A stretch of DNA of 35,468 bases, from positions 1 through 35,468 of the forward strand of contig JAITMM010000129.1 in assembly GCA_031277335.1 (NCBI GenBank). The letters are read 5' to 3'. Both the position numbers and the translations under genes were made by a program. Below are positions 8,077 to 16,062 of the stretch, piece by piece. Source of the DNA: Tannerella sp. (GTDB lineage: Bacteria > Bacteroidota > Bacteroidia > Bacteroidales > Tannerellaceae). Numbering within the stretch: position 1 is the first letter of the stretch; each line of letters starts with the position of its first letter. Below the pieces are notes generated by a model. The model was not told the origin of the DNA. It saw nothing but the letters and a program-made list of their open reading frames with translations, and did no database searches.

Positions 8077-8772
8077 ATGAAAAAGAGACTTGTCATACTC
8101 AGCGGAGCCGGCATGAGCGCCGAAAGCGGAATATCTACCTTTCGGGATACCAATGGCTTATGGAATAATTACAGGGTTGAAGACGTGGCTACCCCCGAAG
8201 GTTTTGCCAAAAACCCTCAATTGGTACTCGATTTTTACAATCAGCGAAGAAAAGAATTGCTGAAGGCCAAACCAAATCCGGGACATTACGGGCTGGCTGC
8301 ATTGGAAGAAGATTTCGACGTAGATATCGTCACGCAAAACGTTGATAATCTTCATGAACGTGCCGGCAGCAGCCATGTGCTGCATCTGCATGGCGAATTG
8401 ATGAAATCGTGCTCCGTGCGCGACACAAATACGCCTTACGATATTTCCCCGGACCGGCCGGAGATTAATATCGGAGATAAAGACATGCATGGCAACCAGT
8501 TGCGCCCGTTTATCGTCTGGTTCGGCGAGGCCGTCCCCATGATAGAGCCGGCTATCCGCCTTGTCAAATCGGCTGATATCTTTGTCGTTATCGGAACATC
8601 GCTCGCCGTGTATCCTGCCGCAGGACTGTTGAACTACGTGCCTGTCGGACGACCCGTTTACCTGATCGACCCAAACGATGTACAGACATATCGCACTGAC
8701 ATCCAAATCATAAAGGCCGGTGCATCGGAAGGGGTGAAACGGTTGACGGAGTTGTTATTATTAAAAAAATGA
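8077..8772 (+). CDS. Sir2-family NAD-dependent protein deacylase (class III-like, zinc cysteines absent)
   Basis: This sirtuin removes acyl groups from lysine with NAD as co-substrate. From the ATG at 8077 the protein is 231 residues, the usual size for bacterial CobB, and begins MKKRLVILSGAG; an upstream in-frame ATG at 7972 would add an unconserved extension and is rejected. Motifs seen are GAGMSAESGIS at 10-20, QNVDNLHERAG at 87-97 and the catalytic His in LHLHGE (H105). FYNQRR places Tyr54 and Arg57 where SIRT5/CobB use Tyr and Arg to bind succinyl or malonyl lysine, so desuccinylase activity is plausible. The small zinc-binding module normally has four cysteines; here only Cys112 remains between residues 105 and 150. 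The gene stands before the ECF sigma gene, 79 bases away, whose promoter overlaps the sirtuin 3' end. Confidence 0.9.
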   Translation: MKKRLVILSGAGMSAESGISTFRDTNGLWNNYRVEDVATPEGFAKNPQLVLDFYNQRRKELLKAKPNPGHYGLAALEEDFDVDIVTQNVDNLHERAGSSHVLHLHGELMKSCSVRDTNTPYDISPDRPEINIGDKDMHGNQLRPFIVWFGEAVPMIEPAIRLVKSADIFVVIGTSLAVYPAAGLLNYVPVGRPVYLIDPNDVQTYRTDIQIIKAGASEGVKRLTELLLLKK

Positions 8773-8781
8773 GTACTTTTG
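8752..8781 (+). promoter_or_regulatory. Promoter of the ECF sigma operon
   Basis: TTG at 8752-8754, a 19-base spacer and TACTTTTG at 8774-8781 fit the Bacteroidota housekeeping promoter well. It overlaps the 3' end of the sirtuin gene and leaves a leader of about 64 bases, with GAAAGG directly before the sigma ATG. The match to the housekeeping consensus suggests that the operon does not depend only on its own sigma factor. Confidence 0.6.
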
Positions 8782-8851
8782 TAACAAAATGCCCCCCTTG
8801 CCCGTCTTTACGTTATAACTGAAGAAATAACAAACAGGTAAAGCCGAAAGG

Positions 8852-9358
8852 ATGAGTGCGGACGAATTTGAAAAGGTATATTATGCCTTGCATCCGAAAA
8901 TGTGGAGGGTAGCTTACTCCCTGTTGAACGATGTGGCCGACGCGGAAGACATCCTTCAGGACGCATTCTGCAAGTTATGGGACATGCGGGCCGAACTGGC
9001 TGACATCAAAAAACCGGAAGCATTCAGTATCAGGCTGATAAAGAATCTCTGCCTCGACTTTATCAGGGCGCCGAGAAACAGAATTGACACCGAATCAACG
9101 GAATCGTTGCTGATGGCGGACGACATGACGCCGGAAGACGAGTTGGAAAGCAAACAGAGAATCCTTCAGATTGAAGCGATGATCGACCGGTTGCCGGAAA
9201 AACAGCGTATAGTCCTGCAAATGAGGGGATGCGGAGATTATTCGTTCGAAGAGATAGAAGTCGCCACCGGCGAGACGGCAGCCAATGTGCGGGTGCTGCT
9301 CTCGAGAGCGCGTAAAACATTAAAAAGCATGTTGATATCACATGACGGAATGGGATAA
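8852..9358 (+). CDS. ECF-type RNA polymerase sigma factor
   Basis: This 168-residue protein has only sigma region 2 (about 8-75, with the ADAEDILQDAFCKLWD segment that contacts the -10 element and core polymerase) and region 4 (about 108-160, LPEKQRIVLQMRG...SFEEIEVATGETAANVRVLLSRARKTL, a helix-turn-helix). This is the layout of extracytoplasmic-function sigma factors, which redirect RNA polymerase when an anti-sigma partner releases them. The next gene starts 17 bases before this stop codon, so the two are translationally coupled. Neither a FecR-type partner nor a TonB-dependent receptor follows, so this is not the usual polysaccharide-utilisation sigma switch. The regulon cannot be told from the window. 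Confidence 0.92.
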   Translation: MSADEFEKVYYALHPKMWRVAYSLLNDVADAEDILQDAFCKLWDMRAELADIKKPEAFSIRLIKNLCLDFIRAPRNRIDTESTESLLMADDMTPEDELESKQRILQIEAMIDRLPEKQRIVLQMRGCGDYSFEEIEVATGETAANVRVLLSRARKTLKSMLISHDGMG

Positions 9359-9926
9359 AAAAAATATAAAAGATATGGATATAGAACAGTTACTACAAAA
9401 ATTCTACGCAGGCGATTCCAATCCTGAAGAGGAGCGCCTCTTAATGCAATACTTTCTTACAGAAGAGAATGTGGATCAACGTTGGAAAGCAGATCGCCAA
9501 TTATTTTTATCATTGCATAAAATGCAAGGGCAGGTGCCGCAAGGCGTTTCCGAAAGGCTGGCAGCATCCATCAAGCGGATGACGGCAGCTTCGGAAGAGG
9601 ACCATGTGCCATCAAAGTCAGTTACTATAAAGCAAGTAGTTACTTTGCAGCATCAATCACCGATGCGTCGGCGCACCATGTATTATTGGATAAGCAGTGC
9701 AGCAGCCGTTGCAATCCTATGTGTCAGCTTGTTCTTCGTGTTCCGCACGCCAAAGACGCAAGTCATTGCAGATACTTTCTCCGACCCCGAAGAAGCCGCC
9801 CGGTTCGCCCGGCAGACTTTGACATTTATGTCGACGCAACTCAACCAAGGGCTAAATAAAGTATCGGAAGTCGAACAGGAATTTGAACGTGTAGACCAAA
9901 TACTAAACAAGCATATCGGCAAATAA
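9342..9926 (+). CDS. Probable anti-sigma factor, single-pass membrane protein
   Basis: The protein has 194 residues from ATG 9342, which overlaps the sigma gene; an internal ATG at 9375, preceded by an A-rich stretch, is an alternative that would remove 11 residues. An acidic N-terminal region of about 110 residues (DIEQLLQKFYAGDSNPEEE) resembles the cytoplasmic sigma-binding part of Bacteroidota anti-sigma factors. One transmembrane segment lies at about 115-134. The roughly 60-residue periplasmic tail contains DPEEAARFARQTLTFMSTQLNQ and a heptad-like acidic helix that could form a coiled coil. No FecR domain or zinc-binding HxxxCxxC is visible. The role is inferred from coupling to the ECF sigma gene and topology, not from a recognised domain. 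Confidence 0.7.
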   Translation: MTEWDKKNIKDMDIEQLLQKFYAGDSNPEEERLLMQYFLTEENVDQRWKADRQLFLSLHKMQGQVPQGVSERLAASIKRMTAASEEDHVPSKSVTIKQVVTLQHQSPMRRRTMYYWISSAAAVAILCVSLFFVFRTPKTQVIADTFSDPEEAARFARQTLTFMSTQLNQGLNKVSEVEQEFERVDQILNKHIGK

Positions 9927-9981
9927 ATCATCAAGTTTGGCGCAATGAAGATGTAACAAAATACGTGAAAATAGAATTAAC

Positions 9982-12900
9982 TTAACAGTACTTCATTTGA
10001 TACGTGTCCCCTGAAAACAACACTCGACAAGTAGAAATATCTTCTTCAAGGCATTGCATATCATCCGTATAAGTCAAATTGTCACCGATGGAAGCGCAGT
10101 TGGCGGCCAACTCCCTTAAATCGTCATTTTCCTCATATCCAACGACTTGCAGTTGTTTTTTGACACGTGACAATAGCAGCGCAAACTCGCCATATCCGCT
10201 GTTGATCACCGTTACTTTTCCTTCGTCGGGAAGTTGAGCGATCAGTGAGCGGAAATTTCGGTGGCGGCGCAATGATTTGCGGACAGACCGCTCGACTGTG
10301 GCGCCTTTGTAAATATAGTTGTGTATCACCAGATCGCTGTAATAATCAGGCGTTTCGATTTGCCGGCTGACCAGTCCGTACTGCTCGCGATAGTATCGGC
10401 GCACCTGCTTGCTGCGAAGTGTATAGTCGGTGTCAAAGCGTGCATCATCCGGCGTAATCCGCTCCATCACACGGATTTGGATGCTGCCTTTCCGCAGCAT
10501 AAACTCCTGTTTGGGAAGCACATGGCCCACTCCGTGAATCAGAATCGGAATGATATCAAGTTGCAACTGCTCGGCCAAAAAGAAAGCGCCCTTGTGAAAT
10601 CGCAGGATCGAACAGTCTTCCGAGCGCGTCCCTTCGGGGAAGGTGACAATCGAATAGCCCTGATGCACAAGCTCTTTTAACGGGACTAACGCCTGTCCGA
10701 AACCGTCGGACACGGGATAGAAATCGGCGTATCGGATCAGGCGGCCGTAAAACGGTGAGTTCCAGACCCAATTGTTAGTCAGTATCACTAACTTTGGCGT
10801 TAGCATCAGGATGCACATCAAGTCCAAGTGGGACTGGTGATTGCAGATTATGACAGCCGGTTTGTCGAATTTTTCGTTCATCAGATTCAGATAGGTCGTT
10901 TTGACTTGCGGGACATGGAAGATGGTGAATCGTGCAATCCTGTGAAGCAGTGCGTGATAGATATGTTTTTTCTTTTCCGTCCTGCGCCCGAAAGAAAACA
11001 AAGCCATCCCACAAAGGGTGATGATGGTGGAAAAAATCAGAAAATAGGTAAATGAGAATATCATCGCTCCTAAATTCCTTAACGTCAAAGGCATCAACCG
11101 TTTTTTCCCTTTTTTAAGCGTCAGCGCATGAAACAGCAGCGGCGGGAAAATATACGCCATCGTCACGACCGAAAGCATCCCTATGATGGTCACCTCGGCC
11201 AGCGAACGGAGCGCCGGATGTTTGGCAAAAATCAGCGCGCCGATGCCGATAAACATCATCAGGGCCGACAGCGCAATGCTGTTCTTGTACGAAAACAGAA
11301 TTTTCCGCCTGCGTGTATACTCGTACATCAGTCCTTCGGTCATAAATATCGTATAATCATCGCCTTGGCCGAAGATAAACGTCGCCAGGATGATATTGAC
11401 GATATTAAACCGGATATCGAAGATATTCATCAGTCCCATGATCCACACCCAGCTGAGCGCCAGTGGAATAAAGGCTATAATCCCCAGTTCGAGCCGCCCC
11501 AGCGAAAAAACAAGAAAGACGAACACGATGATGCCGCAGACATACAGCACGTAATTGAAACTGTCAGAGAGCGATGCCACCATCCGGCGCGTCAACGAGC
11601 CGGCATCGAAAGCTACGGACGAGGGAGAGAGCCGGTTCAAGTCGGCTTCTATTACGGGCACTTCGTTGGCATTTGTATAAAGTGGGTTGATAATAAGTGA
11701 CTTACCGTATGTCTCGATAACAAGCTCCTTCAGCAAAGTTTCCCGGACAGGGTCGAAAAGCGACAAATCGGCAGCCTCCCACCTGTGTGTGACCATTTCC
11801 TCGAAATCGTTGAAAATGTCGGGTTTAAAGCCCATCCGTCGCGATTCATCTTTCAGCATGGCCAGCATATCGTCGCGCCGTGTCTCCCAGAACGCGTTCC
11901 ATCGCTTAACGCGCTCGGTTTGAAGCGCTAACGAGGGATAGAACGTATTCAAATCGCCTGTTCGCTTTATCTTGCCTTCGCCGGCTAACCGGTCGAGCGA
12001 CGGCGTCAGCTGTTCATTTGATTCGAGCGCCCGGTTGAGGGTTTCTCCTTCGGTCACTAAATACATAACATGCTGATTCTGATTTAATACCTCCATCATC
12101 CGTTGAAAGGATGCCTGCTGCGACTCGGTCATGTAATTGATCTTGTTCATATTTGTCTCAAAGCGAGACTCTGTGCTGAAAAATGCGAGTATAACTGTTA
12201 TTATCAGCACGATAAGCGTCAATCGACGGTTTTTTTCAAACGGTTTGCCGATGAATCCTGCAAAAAGCGAACGCACCGGCTTGATGTCAGCCGTCCGCGT
12301 CGGCAGCAGGTGGGGCAGGAAAAACAGCACAAAAACGATCGTCCCCACCAGCAGCAGGGCGGCAAACCACCCCAGATCGGTCATGGCAGCCGACCCGATA
12401 AACACAAGGCTGAGAAAGGCGCCCACCGTCGTCAGGTTGCCAATCGTCAGCGGCTCAATAATATCCTTGATGACTTCGCGCGGACGCGGTATAAAGTTGT
12501 AATGGTCAACAAAATGGAGCGGATAATTGACGGCTATCCCAAAGATGATGGAGCTGATACCGATGGCAATAATCGACACTTCGCCCCGAATCAGGTAGAG
12601 CGCCGCCATGGCAAACATCCCGCCGAAAAGCGTCGCAAAGAAGATAAGCAAAATCTTTTTCGCGCTACGGTAAGAATATATCAGGATACCGAAAATCAGA
12701 AGCAATGCCAACGATACGGAAAAAAACGTATCTGCCTTAATCTGAGAGGCATTGCTGATGCCTATCTCGGCCGCCCCGAAATGCCGGAACGTGACCCTGC
12801 CGCCCATCTCATTTTCTATTTTATTGATATACAGGTTCAGCGAATCGATGAACGCTGCATTTTGATTTGTTTCGCTCACCGGCAAGGTGGATTCTATCAG

Positions 12901-13527
12901 CAAAAATGCTTCGCGCTTGTCCGTAAAGATATAATCCTGATAGAGTTGATATTGATTGCCGACCTGAAAGTCACGCAGCTTTAACAGCAGCGGATTTGCT
13001 ATCCCAAGCGGATCGGACAGGATGTTTTGCTTGAAAACCATGCCGATAGGCGAAACAAGCATATCCCTGTCACGGATTAACTGATCGGTCATTTGGGCAC
13101 GCGTCAACAGCGAATCGATCCGGACGTAATCTGTATCATCCAGGAAATAAGGCATTTGCCGGACGATAAAGGTGGACAGTTGCAGCGTTTGCGTCGGGTC
13201 CACCTTGTACGTCAAACGTTTAATAAAAGGTGAATGCAGGGATCCGGCCAACCGTTCGACGGCTTCCATTTGGCGCGCCATGTCCTGCTCCGTCGAATCG
13301 GGCGCCGAACAGTAGACGGCCAGTCTGTTGGCCGAAGCCACATGGCGGTAGGCGTCATTCATGCGTTCATTTTCCTTGTCTTCAGGCAAAAATCCTGATA
13401 TATCTTCCTGAAAATGAGTCCTAAGCGTCAATCCGACAAAGAGGATCAGCAGGAACGCGAGCAAGGCAAAGAGTTGTCTTTTGTGGCAGGTGAAATAGTC
13501 GTAAACGTTCAGGAAAAACTTCGTCAT
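9982..13527 (-). CDS. MMPL/RND exporter fused to PlsC acyltransferase and a methyltransferase-like C-terminus
   Basis: This 1181-residue protein joins three parts. Residues 1-800 form an MMPL (RND superfamily) exporter with a first helix at about 17-33, two periplasmic loops and two blocks of helices (about 268-450 and 661-800), with GQGDDYTIF at 720-728 as a candidate proton-relay helix. A further helix at 820-845 leads to a lysophosphatidate-acyltransferase-type domain with NHQSHLD (His897, Asp902; the HX4D motif) and FPEGTR at 963-968. The last 110 residues hold VINSGYGEFALLLS and GYEENDDL, a degenerate class I methyltransferase-like fold. Similar exporters and acyltransferases occur in aryl-polyene/flexirubin loci, where they help place the lipid in the outer membrane. 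The ATG overlaps the preceding gene by 4 bases, so expression is coupled. It is the last gene of the operon and converges on the anti-sigma gene. Confidence 0.85.
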   Translation of the reverse strand: MTKFFLNVYDYFTCHKRQLFALLAFLLILFVGLTLRTHFQEDISGFLPEDKENERMNDAYRHVASANRLAVYCSAPDSTEQDMARQMEAVERLAGSLHSPFIKRLTYKVDPTQTLQLSTFIVRQMPYFLDDTDYVRIDSLLTRAQMTDQLIRDRDMLVSPIGMVFKQNILSDPLGIANPLLLKLRDFQVGNQYQLYQDYIFTDKREAFLLIESTLPVSETNQNAAFIDSLNLYINKIENEMGGRVTFRHFGAAEIGISNASQIKADTFFSVSLALLLIFGILIYSYRSAKKILLIFFATLFGGMFAMAALYLIRGEVSIIAIGISSIIFGIAVNYPLHFVDHYNFIPRPREVIKDIIEPLTIGNLTTVGAFLSLVFIGSAAMTDLGWFAALLLVGTIVFVLFFLPHLLPTRTADIKPVRSLFAGFIGKPFEKNRRLTLIVLIITVILAFFSTESRFETNMNKINYMTESQQASFQRMMEVLNQNQHVMYLVTEGETLNRALESNEQLTPSLDRLAGEGKIKRTGDLNTFYPSLALQTERVKRWNAFWETRRDDMLAMLKDESRRMGFKPDIFNDFEEMVTHRWEAADLSLFDPVRETLLKELVIETYGKSLIINPLYTNANEVPVIEADLNRLSPSSVAFDAGSLTRRMVASLSDSFNYVLYVCGIIVFVFLVFSLGRLELGIIAFIPLALSWVWIMGLMNIFDIRFNIVNIILATFIFGQGDDYTIFMTEGLMYEYTRRRKILFSYKNSIALSALMMFIGIGALIFAKHPALRSLAEVTIIGMLSVVTMAYIFPPLLFHALTLKKGKKRLMPLTLRNLGAMIFSFTYFLIFSTIITLCGMALFSFGRRTEKKKHIYHALLHRIARFTIFHVPQVKTTYLNLMNEKFDKPAVIICNHQSHLDLMCILMLTPKLVILTNNWVWNSPFYGRLIRYADFYPVSDGFGQALVPLKELVHQGYSIVTFPEGTRSEDCSILRFHKGAFFLAEQLQLDIIPILIHGVGHVLPKQEFMLRKGSIQIRVMERITPDDARFDTDYTLRSKQVRRYYREQYGLVSRQIETPDYYSDLVIHNYIYKGATVERSVRKSLRRHRNFRSLIAQLPDEGKVTVINSGYGEFALLLSRVKKQLQVVGYEENDDLRELAANCASIGDNLTYTDDMQCLEEDISTCRVLFSGDTYQMKYC

Positions 13528-14738
13528 GACTTGTCGAACAATTTATGGAACAGCATCGACGGATAACCGTAAAAAATGGCCAACACGACAAAACACGTGT
13601 TTAGCAGGCTGATCCGTAGAAAGTCCATGCCGGGTCTGAAATGCGAAATACGCTCTCCATCAGGGGCATAGTAGACATGTACCGGCATGGGACGAATCGA
13701 AATGCCTTTCCAGGCAGCCCTGATAAGCATCTCCATTTCAGCTTCATAGCGCGAGGTGAACGGCAGCAGACCTTTCATCCTTGCCAGCGGATAGAGCCGG
13801 AAACCGTTTTGAGTATCGCGCAATCGCCTTGCTGTCTGGGCAGTAAACAGGACGTTCGACATTTTATTCGCCACATTGTTTTTTGAGGGCATCCGGCCTT
13901 CAATCATGCGCTGTCCCACAAGCAGCGCGCCAGGACTTGTCTCCGCCGACCGGAGAAACGCTTCAATATCGCTTGCAAAATGCTGACCGTCAGAATCAAG
14001 CGTGATAGCTCCATTATATCCCAATTCAATGGCACGTTGAAATCCGCATTTCAGCGCATGGCCCTTCCCCTTATTTTTTTCGTAGGATACGATTTCTATC
14101 TTACCGGTATAATTTGTTAATATTTCAGTGGTATTGTCCGTAGAGCCATCATTTACTACGATAATCGAACTTGTATATCGCATCACATCGTCTATCACAC
14201 CGGCCAATGTGCCGGCGTTGTTATAAGTAGGGATGATGACGCAGAGTTGCTGCTGCTCCATACGGTGCTGTAATTCAGGGATTTTAGATATGGTTGCATC
14301 TTCCAGTACAAGATTCATTTTACAGCATATTGCCTGATTGTGGCTGATCAAAGCATTGATAACTAAAGGATTGTGCTCGGAAGGATGATTTTCGGGCTGT
14401 TGTCCGCTTTGAACAGGATGACGGGGATGCTGCAACACTGTTTCCGTCTTCGAATCCGGCGCTTTGACGCTGAAACGTACCTCTATTTCGGAGTGCTCCA
14501 GGGGATTGATCACGCTTAAAAACTTAACATTCCCGAGCTTGCGAATAAACAATGCAGTGCCATAAAAGTCTTCAGCCAACTCCTTGACCATTTGCACGAT
14601 ACAAGCTCCCGGAGTAATCGGGTTACCCTGAAAATGCGCCTGATAGATGGGATGTCCGGCGTTCAGGGACAAGCGGTAGACGGTGTCATTTCCATCGACC
14701 GTCCGTTCTTTTATGCTGAAAAAGTCATTGAGCAACAT
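13524..14738 (-). CDS. Hot-dog (ApeI/FabZ-like) dehydratase-family domain fused to GT2 glycosyltransferase
   Basis: In this 404-residue fusion, residues 1-145 match the hot-dog fold of FabZ/ApeI 3-hydroxyacyl-ACP dehydratases, with HFQGNPITPG at 35-44 carrying the catalytic-type His35. The Glu expected in the following helix of FabZ is Gln49, so dehydratase activity may be altered. Residues 165-340 form a family 2 glycosyltransferase: IIPTYNNAGTL, VVNDGSTDNT at 194-203 and the metal-binding DSDGQH at 248-253. A hydrophobic helix near 373-392 suggests membrane association. This domain pairing is known from aryl-polyene-type loci, where it would process and decorate an acyl chain. It follows the lipoprotein gene by 57 bases and shares 4 bases (ATGA-type overlap) with the exporter fusion. 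Some residues between 95 and 125 look like a flexible linker. Confidence 0.85.
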   Translation of the reverse strand: MLLNDFFSIKERTVDGNDTVYRLSLNAGHPIYQAHFQGNPITPGACIVQMVKELAEDFYGTALFIRKLGNVKFLSVINPLEHSEIEVRFSVKAPDSKTETVLQHPRHPVQSGQQPENHPSEHNPLVINALISHNQAICCKMNLVLEDATISKIPELQHRMEQQQLCVIIPTYNNAGTLAGVIDDVMRYTSSIIVVNDGSTDNTTEILTNYTGKIEIVSYEKNKGKGHALKCGFQRAIELGYNGAITLDSDGQHFASDIEAFLRSAETSPGALLVGQRMIEGRMPSKNNVANKMSNVLFTAQTARRLRDTQNGFRLYPLARMKGLLPFTSRYEAEMEMLIRAAWKGISIRPMPVHVYYAPDGERISHFRPGMDFLRISLLNTCFVVLAIFYGYPSMLFHKLFDKS

Positions 14739-14795
14739 AGGGTTGGGTTTGAAAGTTAAAGCATTTCCATCAAAATGCGACGGGAGTGCAGGGAC

Positions 14796-15341
14796 TTATT
14801 CATTGATGACATTTAGGGAATAGATGATTTTCCGTTTCAAATTGTTTAACACCAGACTATTATCCGGATTTCGGACAATGGATTTCTGTCGTTTTAACGT
14901 AGCCGTCATGGTTCCATCCGATTGAACGGCACGCGTCGTTTTCCGTTGAAAACCAGCATCGGGGTTGTCTATTTCGAAGAGGAAATGCAGGTCGTCGGCG
15001 ATCGTTCGCCTGATATACCATTTGTTCAGCATAGAAATCACGTTCAGCAGTTTGCATTGCTGCGTGGTGACGGTAAAGTCAAATGCCTTGACACCGAATT
15101 CGTTAATGACCGTGCCGCGCCATCCTTCATCCGTCTTTTTCAACATGCAAAGTCCCGTGATATGATTCCCGCGCACTTGAATGTCAACATTATAGCGATT
15201 CATCTGCCCGTCGTCCCGCAGTTCGGCGCTCCACAAACGTCCGGCAGCCGGTGAAACGTCCGTGTTCCGGCTTGCCACGGAGGTCGTTGCACAGCCTACA
15301 AGCAACAGAATCAGGCTACTTGCGAGAAAATATTTCATCAT
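14796..15341 (-). CDS. Lipoprotein of the LolA/MMPL module (DUF3261-like by position)
   Basis: This 181-residue protein starts with a type II signal peptide with lipobox LVGC; Cys17 would be lipidated. The mature part is mostly beta-strand-like (MNRYNVDIQVRGNHITGLCMLKK...GWRGTVINEFGVKAFDFTV), as expected of a lipid- or LPS-binding lipoprotein. Aryl-polyene loci commonly hold a small DUF3261 lipoprotein beside LolA and MMPL genes, and this gene occupies that position, but I cannot confirm the domain by eye. It sits 39 bases after the LolA-like gene and 57 bases before the hot-dog/GT2 gene on the same strand. A likely role is receiving the exported lipid at the outer membrane; this is inference. 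Confidence 0.7.
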   Translation of the reverse strand: MMKYFLASSLILLLVGCATTSVASRNTDVSPAAGRLWSAELRDDGQMNRYNVDIQVRGNHITGLCMLKKTDEGWRGTVINEFGVKAFDFTVTTQQCKLLNVISMLNKWYIRRTIADDLHFLFEIDNPDAGFQRKTTRAVQSDGTMTATLKRQKSIVRNPDNSLVLNNLKRKIIYSLNVINE

Positions 15342-15380
15342 TGACAGGGTTGGTTAGGTATGCTAAAGACGTCGACCAAT

Positions 15381-16022
15381 CTACTTGCGGGAGAATATCT
15401 CATCATTGATGGCTGCGTTCGTTTGAAGGTTTTTCAATTGAATCTCAGTCTTATCACCGCCTTTTTCTATTAATTCCACTTTTTGGATCCGGCTATCCGT
15501 CTTGTTTACAAAGATTTGAATCTTGTCAAAGAGGTCTTTTACTTCTTTTTTCACCGGCACGAGCGTCACGCGGTAATCATTCGCGCCGACGCCGAACTGG
15601 GCAGTGAAATCCGGTGAATTGATTAATCCCGAGCCGCTTACACCGCCAATGATAATATCGCTGATACTGCTGAACATCTTGCTCGACTTGGCCGGAACGG
15701 TCGTCTGGCTATTGCCGGCATCCATAAAAACGTTTTTCCCGTCCATCGCAAAGACATACGCCTTGGGTTTCGTATATTCCCATCGGATTTTATTCGGCTG
15801 TTTGTAAAACATTTTGCCTTCCGAAACGACCTTATCGTCCATGAACGACAATTCCTTGACTTGCGTAAAATCACAATTCATCGTCTTCATCGCCTGCGAC
15901 GCCGCTGTGATTTTATCGATGATTTCTTTTTGCTGCGCCTCAGTTGCAGTCTGGTAGGATGATTGTGCAAACGTTGTCACACAGAGCAACATACCGCTTA
16001 TTACAAACATTATTTTCCTCAT
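15381..16022 (-). CDS. LolA-like outer-membrane lipoprotein carrier protein
   Basis: This 213-residue protein has a signal peptide (residues 1-20, ending TTFAQ) and the LolA fold signature: MNCDFTQVKELSFMDDKVVSEGKMFYKQPNKIRWEYTKP at about 46-84, followed by alternating strands. LolA proteins carry hydrophobic cargo across the periplasm. Bacteroidota lack LolB, and paralogues like this in polyene-type loci are thought to carry the product lipid rather than general lipoproteins. It is the first gene of the accessory envelope-lipid operon, 40 bases after ruvC. GGAG lies 6-10 bases before the ATG, which is unusually good for this window. A TACTTTTG box at 16059-16052 could give it a promoter separate from ruvC. 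The LolA family is clear; the cargo is inferred from context. Confidence 0.88.
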   Translation of the reverse strand: MRKIMFVISGMLLCVTTFAQSSYQTATEAQQKEIIDKITAASQAMKTMNCDFTQVKELSFMDDKVVSEGKMFYKQPNKIRWEYTKPKAYVFAMDGKNVFMDAGNSQTTVPAKSSKMFSSISDIIIGGVSGSGLINSPDFTAQFGVGANDYRVTLVPVKKEVKDLFDKIQIFVNKTDSRIQKVELIEKGGDKTEIQLKNLQTNAAINDEIFSRK

Positions 16023-16051
16023 AACTTCTCCATTTTTATATATTTACGCAA

Positions 16052-16059
16052 CAAAAGTA
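16052..16059 (-). promoter_or_regulatory. -7 box for the LolA-like operon
   Basis: Minus-strand TACTTTTG matches TAnnTTTG and lies about 30 bases before the LolA-like ATG, in the ruvC/LolA gap. No clear -33 TTTG is present, so read-through from ruvC is also possible. Confidence 0.4.
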
Positions 16060-16062
16060 GTC

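Noticed and set aside
11128-11700. Plus-strand frame of 190 codons opposite the MMPL gene
   Set aside because: Same antisense artefact; low-complexity charged sequence without homology.
12103-12984. Long plus-strand frame of 293 codons opposite the MMPL gene
   Set aside because: The product is rich in Arg, His and Gln with no domain, and lies antisense to well-supported coding sequence.
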